DNA of 64,000 nt, taken from contig NADL03000027.1 of the NCBI GenBank assembly GCA_002205965.3, forward strand, positions 558,001 to 622,000, given 5' to 3'. The translations under genes were made by a program, and so were the position numbers. Shown one piece after another: positions 23,507-35,648 of the stretch. The notes beneath the pieces were generated by a model. That model was not told the origin of the DNA, ran no database searches, and saw only the letters and a program-made list of their open reading frames with translations. Every line of letters starts with the position of its first letter. Positions within the stretch are counted from its first letter, which is position 1. The stretch is from Kappaphycus alvarezii. Its lineage: Eukaryota; Rhodophyta; Florideophyceae; Gigartinales; Solieriaceae.

Positions 23507-23884
23507 AATTGTCAGAGGACGGCTGGGAACATGGTCGCGTGGAGTAGAGGGTTTGGTAAAGGGTTTGTTTGTTGATTCCGAGGCGGAGGGGATGGGGAGG
23601 CAAGAGGCGTTGGATGAAAAGACGGTACGGAACGAGCGTTAATGCAGAGGGACATGAAATGGGGGAAGACGCGGACATTTGCAGATAGCATGGAGGTTTG
23701 TCGAGTCGCTATCTACTCAGATATCTTGCAATTATTTCAATTTTCCCCCCTTCCAATCAAGAGGCCACCGCTATCCAGCAATGCAACCTGGCCCAGAAAC
23801 ATATTACATTATAGTGTACAACCTCGATGCAGTGACTGCTCTACCACTGCATTACAGTCCATAATGTGACAGTTTCAAAAGGGC

Positions 23885-24080
23885 CGTACTGTTCATGTAC
23901 GGTACTGTACAGTACAGTAAAGTACAATATCAACAGAGGCCTTGAAACCTGTTGTCCCGGAAAATTTCTGACGGCGTTTGTTGTTGACTGCCCGAAATGT
24001 ACTACTGTACAGCTAAATTTTTTGCAACCCAATTCGACAAAAATCTGCAGCGCTGTACTGTACAGTACTGTACCGTCCTT
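23885..24080. promoter_or_regulatory. GTACTGTAC palindrome cluster between divergent genes
   Basis: Two clusters (about 23,885-23,925 and 23,998-24,078) of overlapping GTACTGTAC/GTACAGTAC units lie in the space between the TBC1D23-like and MePCE-like start codons. Similar clusters precede other genes here. A shared promoter role is inference from position. Confidence 0.4.
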
Positions 24081-24160
24081 TACAAGCTGTACTGCATTAG
24101 GCAGCACTGTAAGCATCGCCCGGCTCAACCGTTTCAATCCCTCATAACGTTCAACGGCGG

Positions 24161-25608
24161 ATGTTCAACCTGCGAAAACGTCCGTCGATTCTTCAAGTTC
24201 GTGACGCCCCTCCACTGTTGCCAGCACGCAATGCCTCCCGACTCCCTCCATCCCCAGGCAGCCCCGAATCCGCCCACCCGTCTTCCGCATCGAACAAAAC
24301 CCAACCGTCCACTCAATCCGTTTCCCACGGCTCGTACAAGCGCTACTACCGTCGTCGACTCAACGGTGCCCATCCCGCCAACGATAACCGCCTCCCTCAC
24401 ATTCGTGCCGCCCTCTCCTCTTATCCTGCTGCCAAAATTCTCGACATTGGCTGCAATGATGGCCTCATCACGTCGCAACTAGCGAGACTCAACAACGCCC
24501 ATTCCGTCATTGGAGTTGACCTTGACCCGTCTCTCATATCCCGCGCTCGTCGAGTTAACAAAAGGCGCAAACGTGATGAAAGAGACCGTCTCAAAAAGTT
24601 GAAAAACTCAGACCCATCTTTTGTTCCTCTCAGTTGCAAAGTTGTCCAAGGCAGTCGCCTCTCTTCCAGACCTTCTGCTCCTGACGCAAACACCCCCGCC
24701 TCTGACCAGATTGACAACTCGACTTCAAGACCACTTTTTCACGACAGATTTCCTTCAACCTGTCTTACCGTTGTGAAGATGTCGCATCAGCGACGCCAGG
24801 CAGTATTGCGACTCAAGTTGCTGAATACGATGTTGTTCTTTGTCTCAGTGTCACCAAGTGGGTTCATTTACATGATGGAGATGTTGGTCTTGAACGTCTC
24901 TTTAAGCGCATCTATTCCCTCCTTAAACCAGGTGGCATTCTTATTTTGGAACCGCAACTTAGCCACAGTTACAGGCGCGCCCGTCAACGCGCCAGTAAAG
25001 CCTCCAAAGATACTTTCGAGAAAGACTTGAAACTCAAACCTGCAGAGTTTCCTTCATATTTAACTAGCACAGAGGTTGGCTTTGAGAAATTCAGGGTGTT
25101 GAAAGGAATAGGGGAAAAGGGACAAAGCTTTAACAGGCGCATATATGCCTTTTACAAGAAACACAACAAGTATACACACTCGGTTGTTGAAGAAATTGTG
25201 GAACAGATACTGGAAGAGGCAAGCGGTGGAACGGATGCTAGTTCGGCACACGGAGTAGCTGGGATTCTAGGATCTATCCTAGAGGATGCCACTGTAGGGG
25301 AGACGCATGCGGGAACCAAAAACTCGATCACGCCAGAGGAGGAAGGCAAGAGAGGTGTGAAGCGGAAGAGATCGTTGCCTATGGAAGGTGATAAGTCAAA
25401 TGGCGGTGGTGGTTGTAAATATCGCAGGAAGGACACGGTTGGTAGAGATGGCGCGAGGATTTCAGATACTCTCAAAGTCTCTGATACAACGGCGCACGAT
25501 GATAAAAGTGAGAATGCGGTAAAACAAGGCCTGAAGAAAGAAGATGTAGGCCGAGGAGAAGAGAAGGGCGAAGCAACTGCACAGGCTAGTGGGAATCGCG
25601 TGGAATAG
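24161..25608 (+). CDS. MEPCE: Bin3/MePCE-type RNA 5'-cap methyltransferase
   Basis: The ATG is at 24,161; two frames join at about 24,740-24,755 by one missing base and give ~482 residues. Residues ~65-140 hold the N-terminal Bin3 signature (YKRYYRRR, then ILDIGCNDGLITSQLA, the SAM-binding motif I, and VIGVDLDPSLI, motif II). Residues ~225-310 hold the Bin3 domain proper (LSVTKWVHLHDGDVGLERLF, LKPGGILILEPQ, then a K/R-rich helix and LKPAEFPSYL...VGF). Family members methylate the gamma phosphate of snRNAs such as 7SK, or the 5' phosphate of small RNAs. The KWIHLN-type block seen here is their hallmark. The C-terminal ~150 residues are charged and low complexity with KRKRS, a likely nuclear signal. 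Which RNA is methylated cannot be told from the sequence. Confidence 0.92.
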
Positions 25609-27650
25609 AAGGACAGGAGCGGGAAGTGGTTGAGATCATTGACGTGGAAGAGGAGGCTACATCGGATGATCAGAAGCAGATCTGTGCAACTCCGGCTTTG
25701 AATGGGTTTAACGATGGACCGCGCACGAGTGGAGTTAACGATGATGGCATAGGAGTGAGGGCTTTACGGTAGTTGATGCCGTTGGATTGATCAAGATGAG
25801 TACTTCACTGACCTCACGGCTCGGGCCGAGCCACCAGCTCGGAGCAATTGGTAAATAGTAACATGAGCACTAACGTAGACTTCATAACATACATTCTCAA
25901 GATAAGAGTAAATGAAGCTGTAGCTCTCCACTAATTTCCAAATGACTCTCGATCAGGAGAATGACACTTTGAGATTTGTCCATGTCAATACGGCAAGATG
26001 ATTTCTGCAACAAACATATTCATGAAACAAATCTCAATGCTTTGGTGAGCGGTGGTAGGTGCATGCCACCTGGTAACCAAACGTCCGCGCGGCCTCCGAC
26101 CTAGAGTCCGCCGCCAATGTTATTGCTGGCGATATAATGAAGCCCACACTTGCAACTTGGGCAGGCCCTTCACCTCCCAGATTCGGCTGAGATACCCGCA
26201 CTGGGCTGGACGTTCGTCTCCTCGCCCCCGGAACCACTAGGTGTACAGACCCAGTCGGTCATACGCTGCACAACAATCGCTGCGTTTCAGGTTTACCCTG
26301 GATGCCACAATGGCACTGCCATTTTCAACCATGTTTTCCAGGAATTCAAACCTGCGACTTTTGTGCAGCGATGCTGCTGTGGCTTTCGCTCGCAACTGGA
26401 ATCAGGAGGTGCAGTATCGTGTACGGAGGTGTGCAGTGAACACCTTCAACTGACAAAAGAAAGCGTCTCCTCTCTACTCGGGTCTTACGTTGAAGCCTTC
26501 AACTTGAAGGGAGTAAATGAGGTTCGGGCAGAATGCACGAAACGTGTTGTTGCCCTCGCTACAGGGATGATTAAGCCTCATGAAATCAACGCATCAATAA
26601 GCGAAACAGACCAAAGACCTATCGCGGCGATATCTCTTTGGTCTGTAACAAAAGGTCCTCCTGCTGTTTCTTCTCTGAGGCAAATGTTACCAGTCGTCCT
26701 TCCATTTGTATTGAAAAGCACAAATCTATAGCATACAAGTGTCATCGATGTCCTACCTTCAGGACTGACTACACTTCAACTAAGAGCTTCTAATCAGTCC
26801 CGCGGCAGGACTTGTATCGGTCCGCAAATCCAAGACCATTCTGTACCCAACACAAAAGTAGACGCTTTACCTTCAATTAGAAACTGTGCTTGTGCGCTAC
26901 AATGGCAGTATTGCATCGATGCCCAAATTGACCCAAGGACCTAAAACCCCTTACCGAGGTTAAAGCCGGGATAACAATAATTACAGAATTTGCCACTCAA
27001 AATATATTGAAATCTGTGAATACTCGGGCAGTGATTTACAGACCGAGTCCATAATCGCAGATTGATCTGATCAAGGAAGAATGACGCTTTATTGTTTGAA
27101 GACAAGTCCGCACTACGGTACACAGGACCTCGGGTTCTGCTAGACGGACGACTCCGGGCAATGGCTGAACCGATTGCCCACTCAAGCGAAAAAGGGACCG
27201 GAAGAAAACTCCACCACCTGAACCGGGGATTCAGAAGGCTTAACTAGGAAACTAAAGACAGTAGTGGTGATTTTGCTACGGTTGCATTAAAGCATGTACC
27301 AAAGAATACCATATGTCATGCTGATAATTTTTACTTTGTAGAGAGTGCGTTAAAACTCTTGCAGGCCCACAGTCTTTCTCACTAGTTTGAAATTTCAAAT
27401 TGCAAGGGTGAAACACAGTACCGACCTCTCCATGCATGTAAGAGGGCAACAACCTCTCTATCAGGATGTAACCAAAACTGAAGCGCAGGTACGGGTAGTG
27501 TCGCAAGTCACCAGGGAAGGATAGGCACTTGGAGCGCCGAAAAGCGTGTATCCATCAAGTAGCTTGTCCCATGATTTTACCCTATACCAAATGAGGGAGC
27601 AAAGTTGTCCATGTGAATGATTTGTGTACAATTCCGCTGTTATACTGTAG
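25609..27650. other. Intergenic; one unrecognised 193-codon frame at 26,150-26,731
   Basis: The plus-strand frame at 26,150-26,731 is open and not strongly biased. It contains a Cys cluster (QRCCCGFRS) and a KESVSSLLGSYVEAFNLKGV segment that looks helical. I cannot assign a family, and overlapping frames at 26,241-26,453 make a chance frame possible. The rest of the region shows no gene. Confidence 0.3.
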
Positions 27651-29662
27651 TTACACGCCACCGGCTTTCTTGTCCTTTTCCTCCGCTTCGGGCTTGCCCT
27701 CCTCCTTGTCGCTCTTGGGTTCATCGGAAGAAGTTGAAGACGAATCCGAGTTGGCATCCCGCTGAGCGTTTGCCTCCTGCGATGCCTTATACATCGCTTC
27801 CCCTATGGTCATGGCAGCCTTTTGTAGGGCCTCTGTCTTTTCCTTGATATCACTCGCAGTAGCACCGTCCTTTTCTAGTTGGCTTCTGAGGTCAGCAATG
27901 GCACCTTCCACACTCGCGACTTGGTCCGCATTCAACTTGTCCTTGTGTTCACCAAAGCTCTTCTCTGTGCTGTACAGGAGACTGTCAGCGTCGTTTTTCG
28001 CCTCTATCATTTCGCGCCTTTCCTTGTCCGCGGCGGCAAAGGACTCGGCATTGTTGACCATTTCTTGAATGTCGGCTTCAGAAAGTCCGCCAGAGCTCTG
28101 AATGACAATGCTCTGTTCCTTTCCAGTCGCCTTGTCGCGTGCAGAAACATTCAAGATACCATTCGCATCGATATCAAACACGACATCGATTTGTGGTACA
28201 CCACGGGGCGCCGGCGGGATTCCGACCAAATCAAATTGGCCCAGCATCTTGTTATCTACCGCCATTTCACGCTCTCCTTGCAACACCTTGATGCCCACCT
28301 GGGTCTGATTGTCAGCAGCAGTGGAGAATACCTGGGACTTTTTGGTTGGAATAGTGGTATTCCTGTTGATGAGCCTGGTGAACACCCCGCCCAGGGTTTC
28401 CAATCCAAGCGACAACGGGTAACATCCAAAAGCAAAATGTCCTTGACATCTCCCCGCAACACGCCACCCTGGACGGCAGCACCCATAGCGACAACCTCAT
28501 CCGGGTTTACGCTCTTGGATGGATCCTTTCCAAAGAATTCCTTGACCACCTCCTGTACACGTGGGACTCGTGTCATACCGCCGACCATAAGCACATCGCC
28601 AATATCCTTTGCCGAGATTCCAGCATCCTTCAAGCAGCTCTTCATGGGGTCCAGGGTTCGCCTGACAAGGGGATCGACGAGGGACTCGTACTTTGCACGG
28701 GTAAGCTTGAGGTTCATATGCTTTGGACCCGACGCATCGGCAGTAATAAACGGCAAATTGATGTCCGTTTGCATGGTAGACGAGAGTTCAATCTTTGCCT
28801 TTTCCGCGGCCTCACGCAAACGCTGAAGGGCGAGACGATCCTTGGAAAGATCGATCCCTTGCTCCTTCTTAAACTCTGTGACAAGGTAGTCGAGCAGAAC
28901 ATTGTCAAAGTCCTCTCCTCCAAGATGAGTATCTCCATTGGTAGCTTTGACTTCAAACACACCGCCAGAGATCTCAAGAATGCTAACATCAAATGTACCA
29001 CCACCCAGATCATATACGGCGACAATCTTCCCATCAGCCTTTTCCAGACCATAAGCCAATGCTGCGGCCGTAGGTTCGTTAATAATCCTAGCGACATCCA
29101 AACCAGCAATCTTTCCAGCATCCTTTGTAGCCTGTCGTTGGGCATCATTAAAGTAAGCAGGGACAGTGACGACGGCATGTTGAACCTTTCTCCCCAGGAA
29201 GCTCTCTGCAGTTTCCTTCATCTTTTGCAAGACAAAAGCGCCAACCTGGCTCGGGGAATACTTATCACCACCAGCCTCCACCCAGGCATCCCATTTGGCC
29301 CCTGAACAATCTTGTACGGCATTTGGCCAATATCCTGCTGTGTCTCCTTGTCTGAATATCGTCTACCGATGAGACGCTTTGTAGCAAAGAGGGTATTCTG
29401 TGGATTGGTAACTGCCTGACGACGTGCTGGAATTCCGACAAGCTTTTCGCCGTCGGTAGTGAAAGCGACGACGGAAGGGGTTGTGCGAACACCTTCGGCA
29501 TTCTGATGACACGTGGGGATTTGCCCTCCATGACGGCGACACACGAGTTGGTAGTGCCTAAATCGATTCCAATGACATCGCCAGATATGGCCGACGAGAG
29601 GCCACGTCGCGGCTGGGCAATGGGCGGCGGAGAAGAACGCCGAAACGGGTTAGGGCACGCAT
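27651..29662 (-). CDS. Mitochondrial-type Hsp70 (DnaK family)
   Basis: The ATG at 29,662 opens an Arg-rich N-terminus ([13 protein letters not shown]) typical of a mitochondrial presequence. The chaperone then follows: [13 protein letters not shown] (phosphate 1), [14 protein letters not shown] and [14 protein letters not shown] (nucleotide site), [15 protein letters not shown] (adenosine), the [10 protein letters not shown] linker into the substrate domain, and a helical lid ending in KKAGGV with TAA at 27,651. It folds imported proteins in the matrix and drives import with Tim44 and Mge1. Four one-base losses interrupt it (about 29,616-29,632, 29,503-29,507, 29,288-29,293 and 28,415-28,420); counting them back gives 671 residues, normal for the family. 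The alternative, a plastid Hsp70, fits less well because red algae usually keep dnaK in the plastid genome. It is divergent with the MBOAT gene. Confidence 0.95.
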
Positions 29663-29983
29663 AGTGAATTGGTGGTGAGATGAGATGAAAGACCAGGGGC
29701 CGGAGTGTGTGCGAATGCGGGTGCGGAGGTTGTGCAAGGGATAGCGAAAGGGCGGGTGTAGATGGAAAGCTGGCGAGTGTATCTCTCTGGTTACGGGCTC
29801 GGAAGAAATGTGCCGCTGCGGCGAGGAAAAGGTTGCGGCGGAAAGGAGGTATCAAGTATATATGTGGCGTACAGAGGGATATTGGGGGATTGACGCGCGG
29901 CTGCGAGATGGCAAATTGGCAGGATTGCGGGGCTTGGTGATGATCCTGGCATGGTTTGCGGGTTGAGTGAGCCGGTTGATCCC

Positions 29984-30016
29984 GCCGTCGGCCCGCAAAT
30001 GGGCCCGGCCGACGGC
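29984..30016. repeat. GC-rich hairpin upstream of mtHsp70
   Basis: GCCGTCGGCC (29,984-29,993) and GGCCGACGGC (30,007-30,016) are perfect inverted 10-bp arms about 320 bp upstream of the Hsp70 start. It may be a regulatory site; no heat-shock element array was recognised. Confidence 0.5.
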
Positions 30017-30509
30017 CCCGGTCACTCTGGCAGCGTTTTGCCACACCGACCAATAGACGGGAGTGGATGTGTTGCTAGATGCTTCCAGAACAGAGTGCAT
30101 AGCGTCCAATACATTACTTACACGCGTCCTGTAATAGAAACCACTTGGGATAGTGTGATTGGAGGTAGGACAAAATGTGGGGACGTGAGGAGGGGAGCAC
30201 TTGGAAGAGAATGATTGGATGAAATGTGGTGGGAATTTGCGAATTTTCATAGGATCCGGGTTGGGTGATTGGCAGTGGTGCGCTCCACCTGGCGGACTTG
30301 AAGGGGGGCAACGGACTGGAAGGGCAGTTGTGCGTTGACCGCGATGGTGGCCATTACCTGTGGTGCTTGATGTGATTGGCTAGGGTAAACTTGGAGCAAC
30401 GTTTGGGGAGGAAAGATCCTCAAAAGTAGAGTAAAATTCCTGCTGAGAGAATCGTACAGTAACTTACCATGCCATGTTCCATGCCATTCACAAATGTGTG
30501 GCATCAACA

Positions 30510-30588
30510 CTACTGTACAGTACAGTACTGTACTGTACTGCCGTATCTACACAGCATTGCACAGTACAGTACAGTACTGTACTGTATC
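30510..30588. promoter_or_regulatory. GTACTGTAC palindrome cluster between mtHsp70 and MBOAT
   Basis: Two blocks of repeated CAGTACAGTACTGTACTG-type units (30,512-30,541 and 30,559-30,585) lie about 530-600 bp upstream of the MBOAT start codon and within the divergent intergenic space. They can pair with each other as a larger stem. Confidence 0.4.
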
Positions 30589-31112
30589 ATAGTTCAATTG
30601 CTCGCGGGTGCCTCAGTTTTACAGTTGAACAAGTTTCAGAGGAAATGTCAGTCAAGTGATTTCAATGAATTTTTTCAAGGCAGTCGGGGAATTGGCAAGG
30701 GTGAAAATCCCGCGAATCTGCATTCCTCGCATCGGCACAACCTCATCATCCTGGCAGCCAATCTGAAATGAGCCAGCTATGATCCAATGTCCTCATACAG
30801 CACTGCAGTACGGCCGGCAACCCTCCTCTTTTCATTAACACATTCTTGTCGCCACACTGCTCAACCATCACATTTGCCTTGAACAAAAAGGGTAAACCCT
30901 TCCAATCCAATCCCCCCGATAATAACCAACCGCATACCACTACCACCACCAACCTATTCCCCTTTCGTCGGCCGTACAAATACACTCCTTATTCGCTCTA
31001 CACATCCCCTCACCTCATCCTCTTGGACAACCCCCTCGACCACACCACACCTCTTCCCCTCAATCCCCATCCCCCCCCCCTCCCCCCTTCCCTCCCACCG
31101 TCACTCCTCAAC

Positions 31113-32541
31113 ATGGCTACCACCCTCTACAATGCCATACTCTCAACCGATCAATTCCTAACCCCGCCCCTCTCCTCTCCGCCGTCTCCACCCTCGCCGA
31201 TACCGCCGCCGTCTCCCCCGCAGAGATCCGTCTCTTCCTCTGCCTCCTTTCCTCCTATCCCATCGCCCTCACCTGGCGCGCCCTGCCCTCCGGCCCCTCT
31301 GCTTTCTTCAAGGATCTCTTCTCCGTGCTCGTCGGCTTTTGGATCCTTCAATTTATCAACGGCTATCAAGCTTTTCTCAACCTCGCCGCCTGTATCTTCT
31401 GCTATGCTTTGATGGCTATTCTTGGCCCCGTTCCGCTCGCATCGTCTCTTTTTTTGCAATGGCTATCCTTGCCGCCGGCCATTTGTACAGGCAGCTTACA
31501 GATTATCTCGGTTGGACTCTGGATTGGACTTTGATTGCAATGGTCACTACACAAAAGGTTATGGGCTTGGCTTACAATGTTCAGGATGCTGCAGATCCCA
31601 ATGCTACTCCAGAGCAAAAGTCCCGCGCAGTTGACAAGCTACCTTCCTTGTTCCAGTTTTTGAGTTTCATTCTATTCCCTGCAAATATCGCTATCGGGCC
31701 CTCGTTCGAATACGCTGATTACCGTGCTTTTGCTCAAGGTTGCTTGGCCTCCCCTGCACCTTATATACCAGGCATATGGAGATTGGCCCAGGGGCTGTTC
31801 TTCTTTGTCGCGCATACGGCCTTGAATATCAAATTGCCATGTGCCGCTTTATTGAGCAGTCGTGAGTTTTTCAAGACGGGCACCTTTTTGTCGCGCTATG
31901 CTACCGTATGGGTTGCGCTGTTGGGTGTCCGGTTCAAGTATTACTTTGGGTGGAAGATTGCAGAGGGCGCCGCATGCATGTCTGGCCTTGGTTATAATGG
32001 TATTGACAAGGAGACTGGGGCACAGCGTTGGGATCGCGTGGAGAATATTAATGTGTGGAAGTATGAAACAAGTCAATCCTTGCGAACAAGTTCGCAGAAT
32101 TGGAACAAGACCACCAACCTTTGGCTGCGTCGATATGTGTATGATCGTGCACCGCCGTCGATCAATTTGTACTTTACTTATTTGGTGTCGGCGTTTTGGC
32201 ATGGATTCTATCCCGGGTATTACATGTTCTTCTTGTCGGTGGCGGCGGCAACAATGGTGCATCGACAGGTGCGACGCACGATTCGACCAAGATTCATGCA
32301 GGTGGATGGGAAGACGCCAGGGCCCTACAAGGGTCTTTATGATGTGATGTCAGCGTTGGCAACGACGGTGACGCTAAACTACTTTATCATGTCCTTTGTG
32401 ATGCTGGCGTTTGACCTGTCGGTGCAGGCATTCCGCGGGTTTGGGTTTTATGGGCATTGGGTGCTGTTGGTGGCATTAGTTGTGTTTAACTCAGGTTTAG
32501 TCAGGCCACCCCAGAAAAAGTTGGTGGCAAAGAAGGAATAG
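31113..32541 (+). CDS. MBOAT-family lysophospholipid acyltransferase
   Basis: The ATG at 31,113 follows a long C/T-rich leader. Three frames (start frame to ~31,165, 31,165-31,430, then 31,430 to TAG at 32,541) each step by one lost base and together give ~476 residues, close to LPCAT3-type enzymes. Recognisable are GHLYRQLTDYLGW and TLIAMVTTQKVMGLAYNVQD, the 'MvltqKl..laf...DG' block. The two MBOAT catalytic regions follow: SQNWNKTTNLWLRRYVY (Asn) and VSAFWHGFYPGYY (His). These match the ALE1/LPCAT3/MBOAT5 branch, which moves acyl groups from acyl-CoA to lysophospholipids at the ER. Many hydrophobic segments fit a polytopic membrane enzyme. It is divergent from mtHsp70. Acceptor preference cannot be read from the sequence. 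Confidence 0.93.
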
Positions 32542-33380
32542 GAGAAAGGAGTAGTAGAGTTTGTTTATTGATGTTGTTTCTTTGCTGCCCATTCTGTTTT
32601 CCTCTAGTCTAATGCCGCGTCGGCTGTCGCTGCCATCGTGAGTATCCACAATGTTTCACGTAAACAATGGTTGTTGGCTAAATGTATTACTGCCGTCACT
32701 CACGCATATTTCCGAGTAGAGAATTTGAACAGCAGACAAACAGAGAACCGTTTCATTTGCGCAGCACAGGGTATAAAGGAAACCCAGCGATTCTGGAGCT
32801 GATACTGTACCCCTTGCTGTAGCAAAGGCGAATAACTAGATACCAAGTATCAATTTTTCTCGTTCCCGGGGCTTGGTGACGCGGCGTGCACGACGTGTTA
32901 GAGGTCGAGATGAGGTCTACAAACACGAAATATGGTGAGTTTGGGATTCGGGGAAAATCAATCGCGGTGCCCGCATTGGACATGACCAACCACGACGATT
33001 AGTCATATCATGACGGGCGCTTCAAGCGTGCGGCCAAGGGCCAATTGCTCGTTTCAAGAGGCGACATGCGGATTAAGACGCGCTCTGGCTAGTTGAGGTA
33101 CGGAACCAACAGAGGTGTGGTGGTGAAACATCCAACTCTTCACACTTGACGAAAAGCCGCCGAAAGGGCAGTAGTGAGAGGTGAGCCACAGTACAGTACG
33201 TACAGTACTGTGCGAGGATTTGTGGAAGAGTAGGCGATGTGACATATGCCACGTGGCATGTTTCTTATTATTCAATGCATCCGTAGAGTACATACAGCAC
33301 AAAACAAGATCTCTTGGCCCCTTGGCGCGGCAGTGAGGTGAGTGGAGGATGTAGCGGACCGGAGCTCGGTGCCAGGGCGG
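32542..33380. other. No recognisable gene
   Basis: Spacer after the MBOAT gene. It contains a short GTACTGTAC-type palindrome at about 33,188-33,212. Confidence 0.45.
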
Positions 33381-33386
33381 GGAAAT

Positions 33387-34761
33387 TCATCTTGAACTGG
33401 CAAAGGAGTCCCGCGGGTAGATAAATGTGGTTCTATCGAGGATTGCGGAGCGAGTTGTGGCAGTGAGTGCGAATGGGCAACTCTCACGGCGGGAGTAGCG
33501 TCTGTGGCGAGGAAGGGACAGGAGGGGCTTGGTGGGAAGGGCGAGCGGGCGCAGGACGGCGGCCCTGGCTTGGAGGGCGGGCCTTCTCAATGTTTTGGAC
33601 GTGTTTGAGAAGGGCATCAGCAAAGGAGTCAAGAATATGAGGACCCACCCGGGCACCTTTGCTCGGCGCTCTTGAGAAGCGGGCTTCAAGTCGGAGGCGG
33701 GTTTTCATTCTCCTTGCGGCAAGAGTCCCGAGGGCCTGGACGGCGGCGTTGGGGTAGCGGCGACACCCGGAGTTGAGGCAGCAGACTATGCATATGCTTG
33801 AGAGTGGTCTTCATCGATTAGGCCGCGTAGGCCAGGAAGTAGGCGTATGTCCGCATTCCGACAAATGTTACGATGATATGCGACGGAAGGGTGCTGCCAG
33901 CGGTCTGGGCAGTATCCAGAATGACGTTCCCGGCAGCGCGGAGCGACCTAAACGTGATCGCAGGCGAGGAGGGATGACGATACGAAGAGCGGATGCAGCT
34001 CTGCTTCCTTTGCCGGGGACCCCAGGCAAGGAGGGTCACCGGGTAAGCATTCCGCCGATCTTGCCCCCCTTCACCCTGCAACCCTTGCTGCAACATCCGC
34101 CATCATCCACACACAACTAAATCGGGTGCAAGAGGAGGCCAGAGCGAGGGCCTCCTGGCAGGACGACTCATAGGCGGCTTGCTGCAGCCCAGCTGACCAT
34201 ACTGCCGATGACAACCGGCACCGGATACGCGGCCTCGCCCACCGCCACAGCGCCCCTGCCGCATTCCTCCTCGCCCACCTCTCCAACGCCACCCAGGTGT
34301 CGACGGGCCACTTGACCGTCATGCTCTCTCGACTTCTAGGACTCGATGTCTCCACCTACTCCCTACCGCTCATCTGCCTCCGTTGTGCTCGCAGCGTAGA
34401 CCCCCCGCTAATCACGCGGCTGAACCCTTCCGTTTCTAGATTCGGTCGCGCGCACCGTCACAACTCGCTCCGCAATGCTCTTACCACCCACATCTCCGCG
34501 TCACGAGACTTGACTGCCAGTTCGAGGTGCCTCTTTTCGTCCCTAATACAAAACTCCGCCCCGTGGACATCCTTTTTCCCTCCCCGCTGCTCGGAGGGCC
34601 GACCAGACCCGACCCGTCGCCTTTGACATCGCTGTCCGCGCCGAGGCCTCCTTAGCCGCTGGCGGCGTCACGGACGCAGCACCTCGAAACAAAGCCACGA
34701 TTTTTCGAACGCAAACTCTCGTGCAGCCTCCCTCGCTTCTCTCACGTCTCAAATCATTCAC
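33387..34761 (-). CDS. Unrecognised gene, heavily frame-interrupted (tentative)
   Basis: A GC-rich tract in which several minus-strand frames look like pieces of one protein. From 34,761 comes NDLRRERSEGG, then AALRAAGREK-like sequence. About 34,480-34,580 in another frame encodes EFCIRDEKRHLELAVKSRDA, which looks like a genuine helix; 34,071-34,355 has SRESMTVKWPVDTWVALERW. The 33,484-33,708 frame encodes GPHILDSFADALLKHVQNIE before an Arg/Pro-rich tail. I cannot name the family. The composition is more gene-like than the neighbouring spacers and the frame breaks match those in the certain genes. It may also be chance frames in GC-rich DNA. Confidence 0.3.
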
Positions 34762-34829
34762 CGGATTTCACATTTGACTCCCGCGCTGCGCCCTCTCCCC
34801 AGTGAGAAACTTGCCTCGCACGATCGAGG

Positions 34830-35510
34830 AAGCACAGTATTGTACTGCACATATACTGCACATAACTGATGTTGTGACGAGATTGACCCGGTCTGATGCA
34901 GCGAATACCCCGCCCCTCCCCCGGTGGCTATGCCATCATAGTATCATTGCCATTCCAGGCGAGCTATGTATGTTGATGGCAGTACGGGAAGCGCAAGCCG
35001 TTACCACTGGAGTGGAAGAAAAGGGTCTTGGCCGCGAAAGTGGCAGCCATTCCTGGCGTGGCACTGCCGGGAAGATCGAGGCTAGGATGGCATTCTGTGT
35101 TGCTAGCTTTCGACTCGTCAGGATCACCTTTTGGGACAGCATCCAAGGTCGGAGAGAGGATCTTGGCTGCTGTCGCATCTCGTAGCGGACGCTTGACAGG
35201 AGGAGTGAAGACTCGCCTGTATCAGAAGCTTAGCTACGCAATCTGGTCAACGTGTGCCGCGTCCGTAATTTGTCGTGCCCCGCAAACCGCGACCTGCAGC
35301 CCAGTCACTCGATTCTAACTTTTAGTTGTTGCAAGGACTGCGGCGCTGCATACCGTGCATAAGCGGCCAAAGAATGATTACGGATAGATGTACAGTAGGG
35401 TACTGTATTGTCCTAATTCTTCGTGGCGCCCAGTGCTGTGCATGTACTGTGCAGTACCAAAATGCACCCTTCCGTTGTTTTACTGCAACCTACTGTACCA
35501 TAGCTGATCC
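34830..35510. promoter_or_regulatory. Spacer upstream of the P450 with GTACTGTAC palindromes
   Basis: Units occur at about 34,838-34,862 and more densely at 35,388-35,505 (TACAGTAGGGTACTGTA, GTACTGTGCAGTAC, CTACTGTAC), ending some 145 bp before the P450 ATG. The open frame at 35,028-35,318 has no recognisable motif. Confidence 0.35.
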
Positions 35511-35648
35511 AGCTTGCCACCATTCGAGGTCGTCCGCTGCAGTGAAGATAGACTACAGGTGACGCGATCGCCGTCAAGTCTACCAAACTTGCACGACCCC
35601 TCCCTTTAATTCCCAAATCCCTGTGTCAGCAACATCTGCTTCTCAAAC

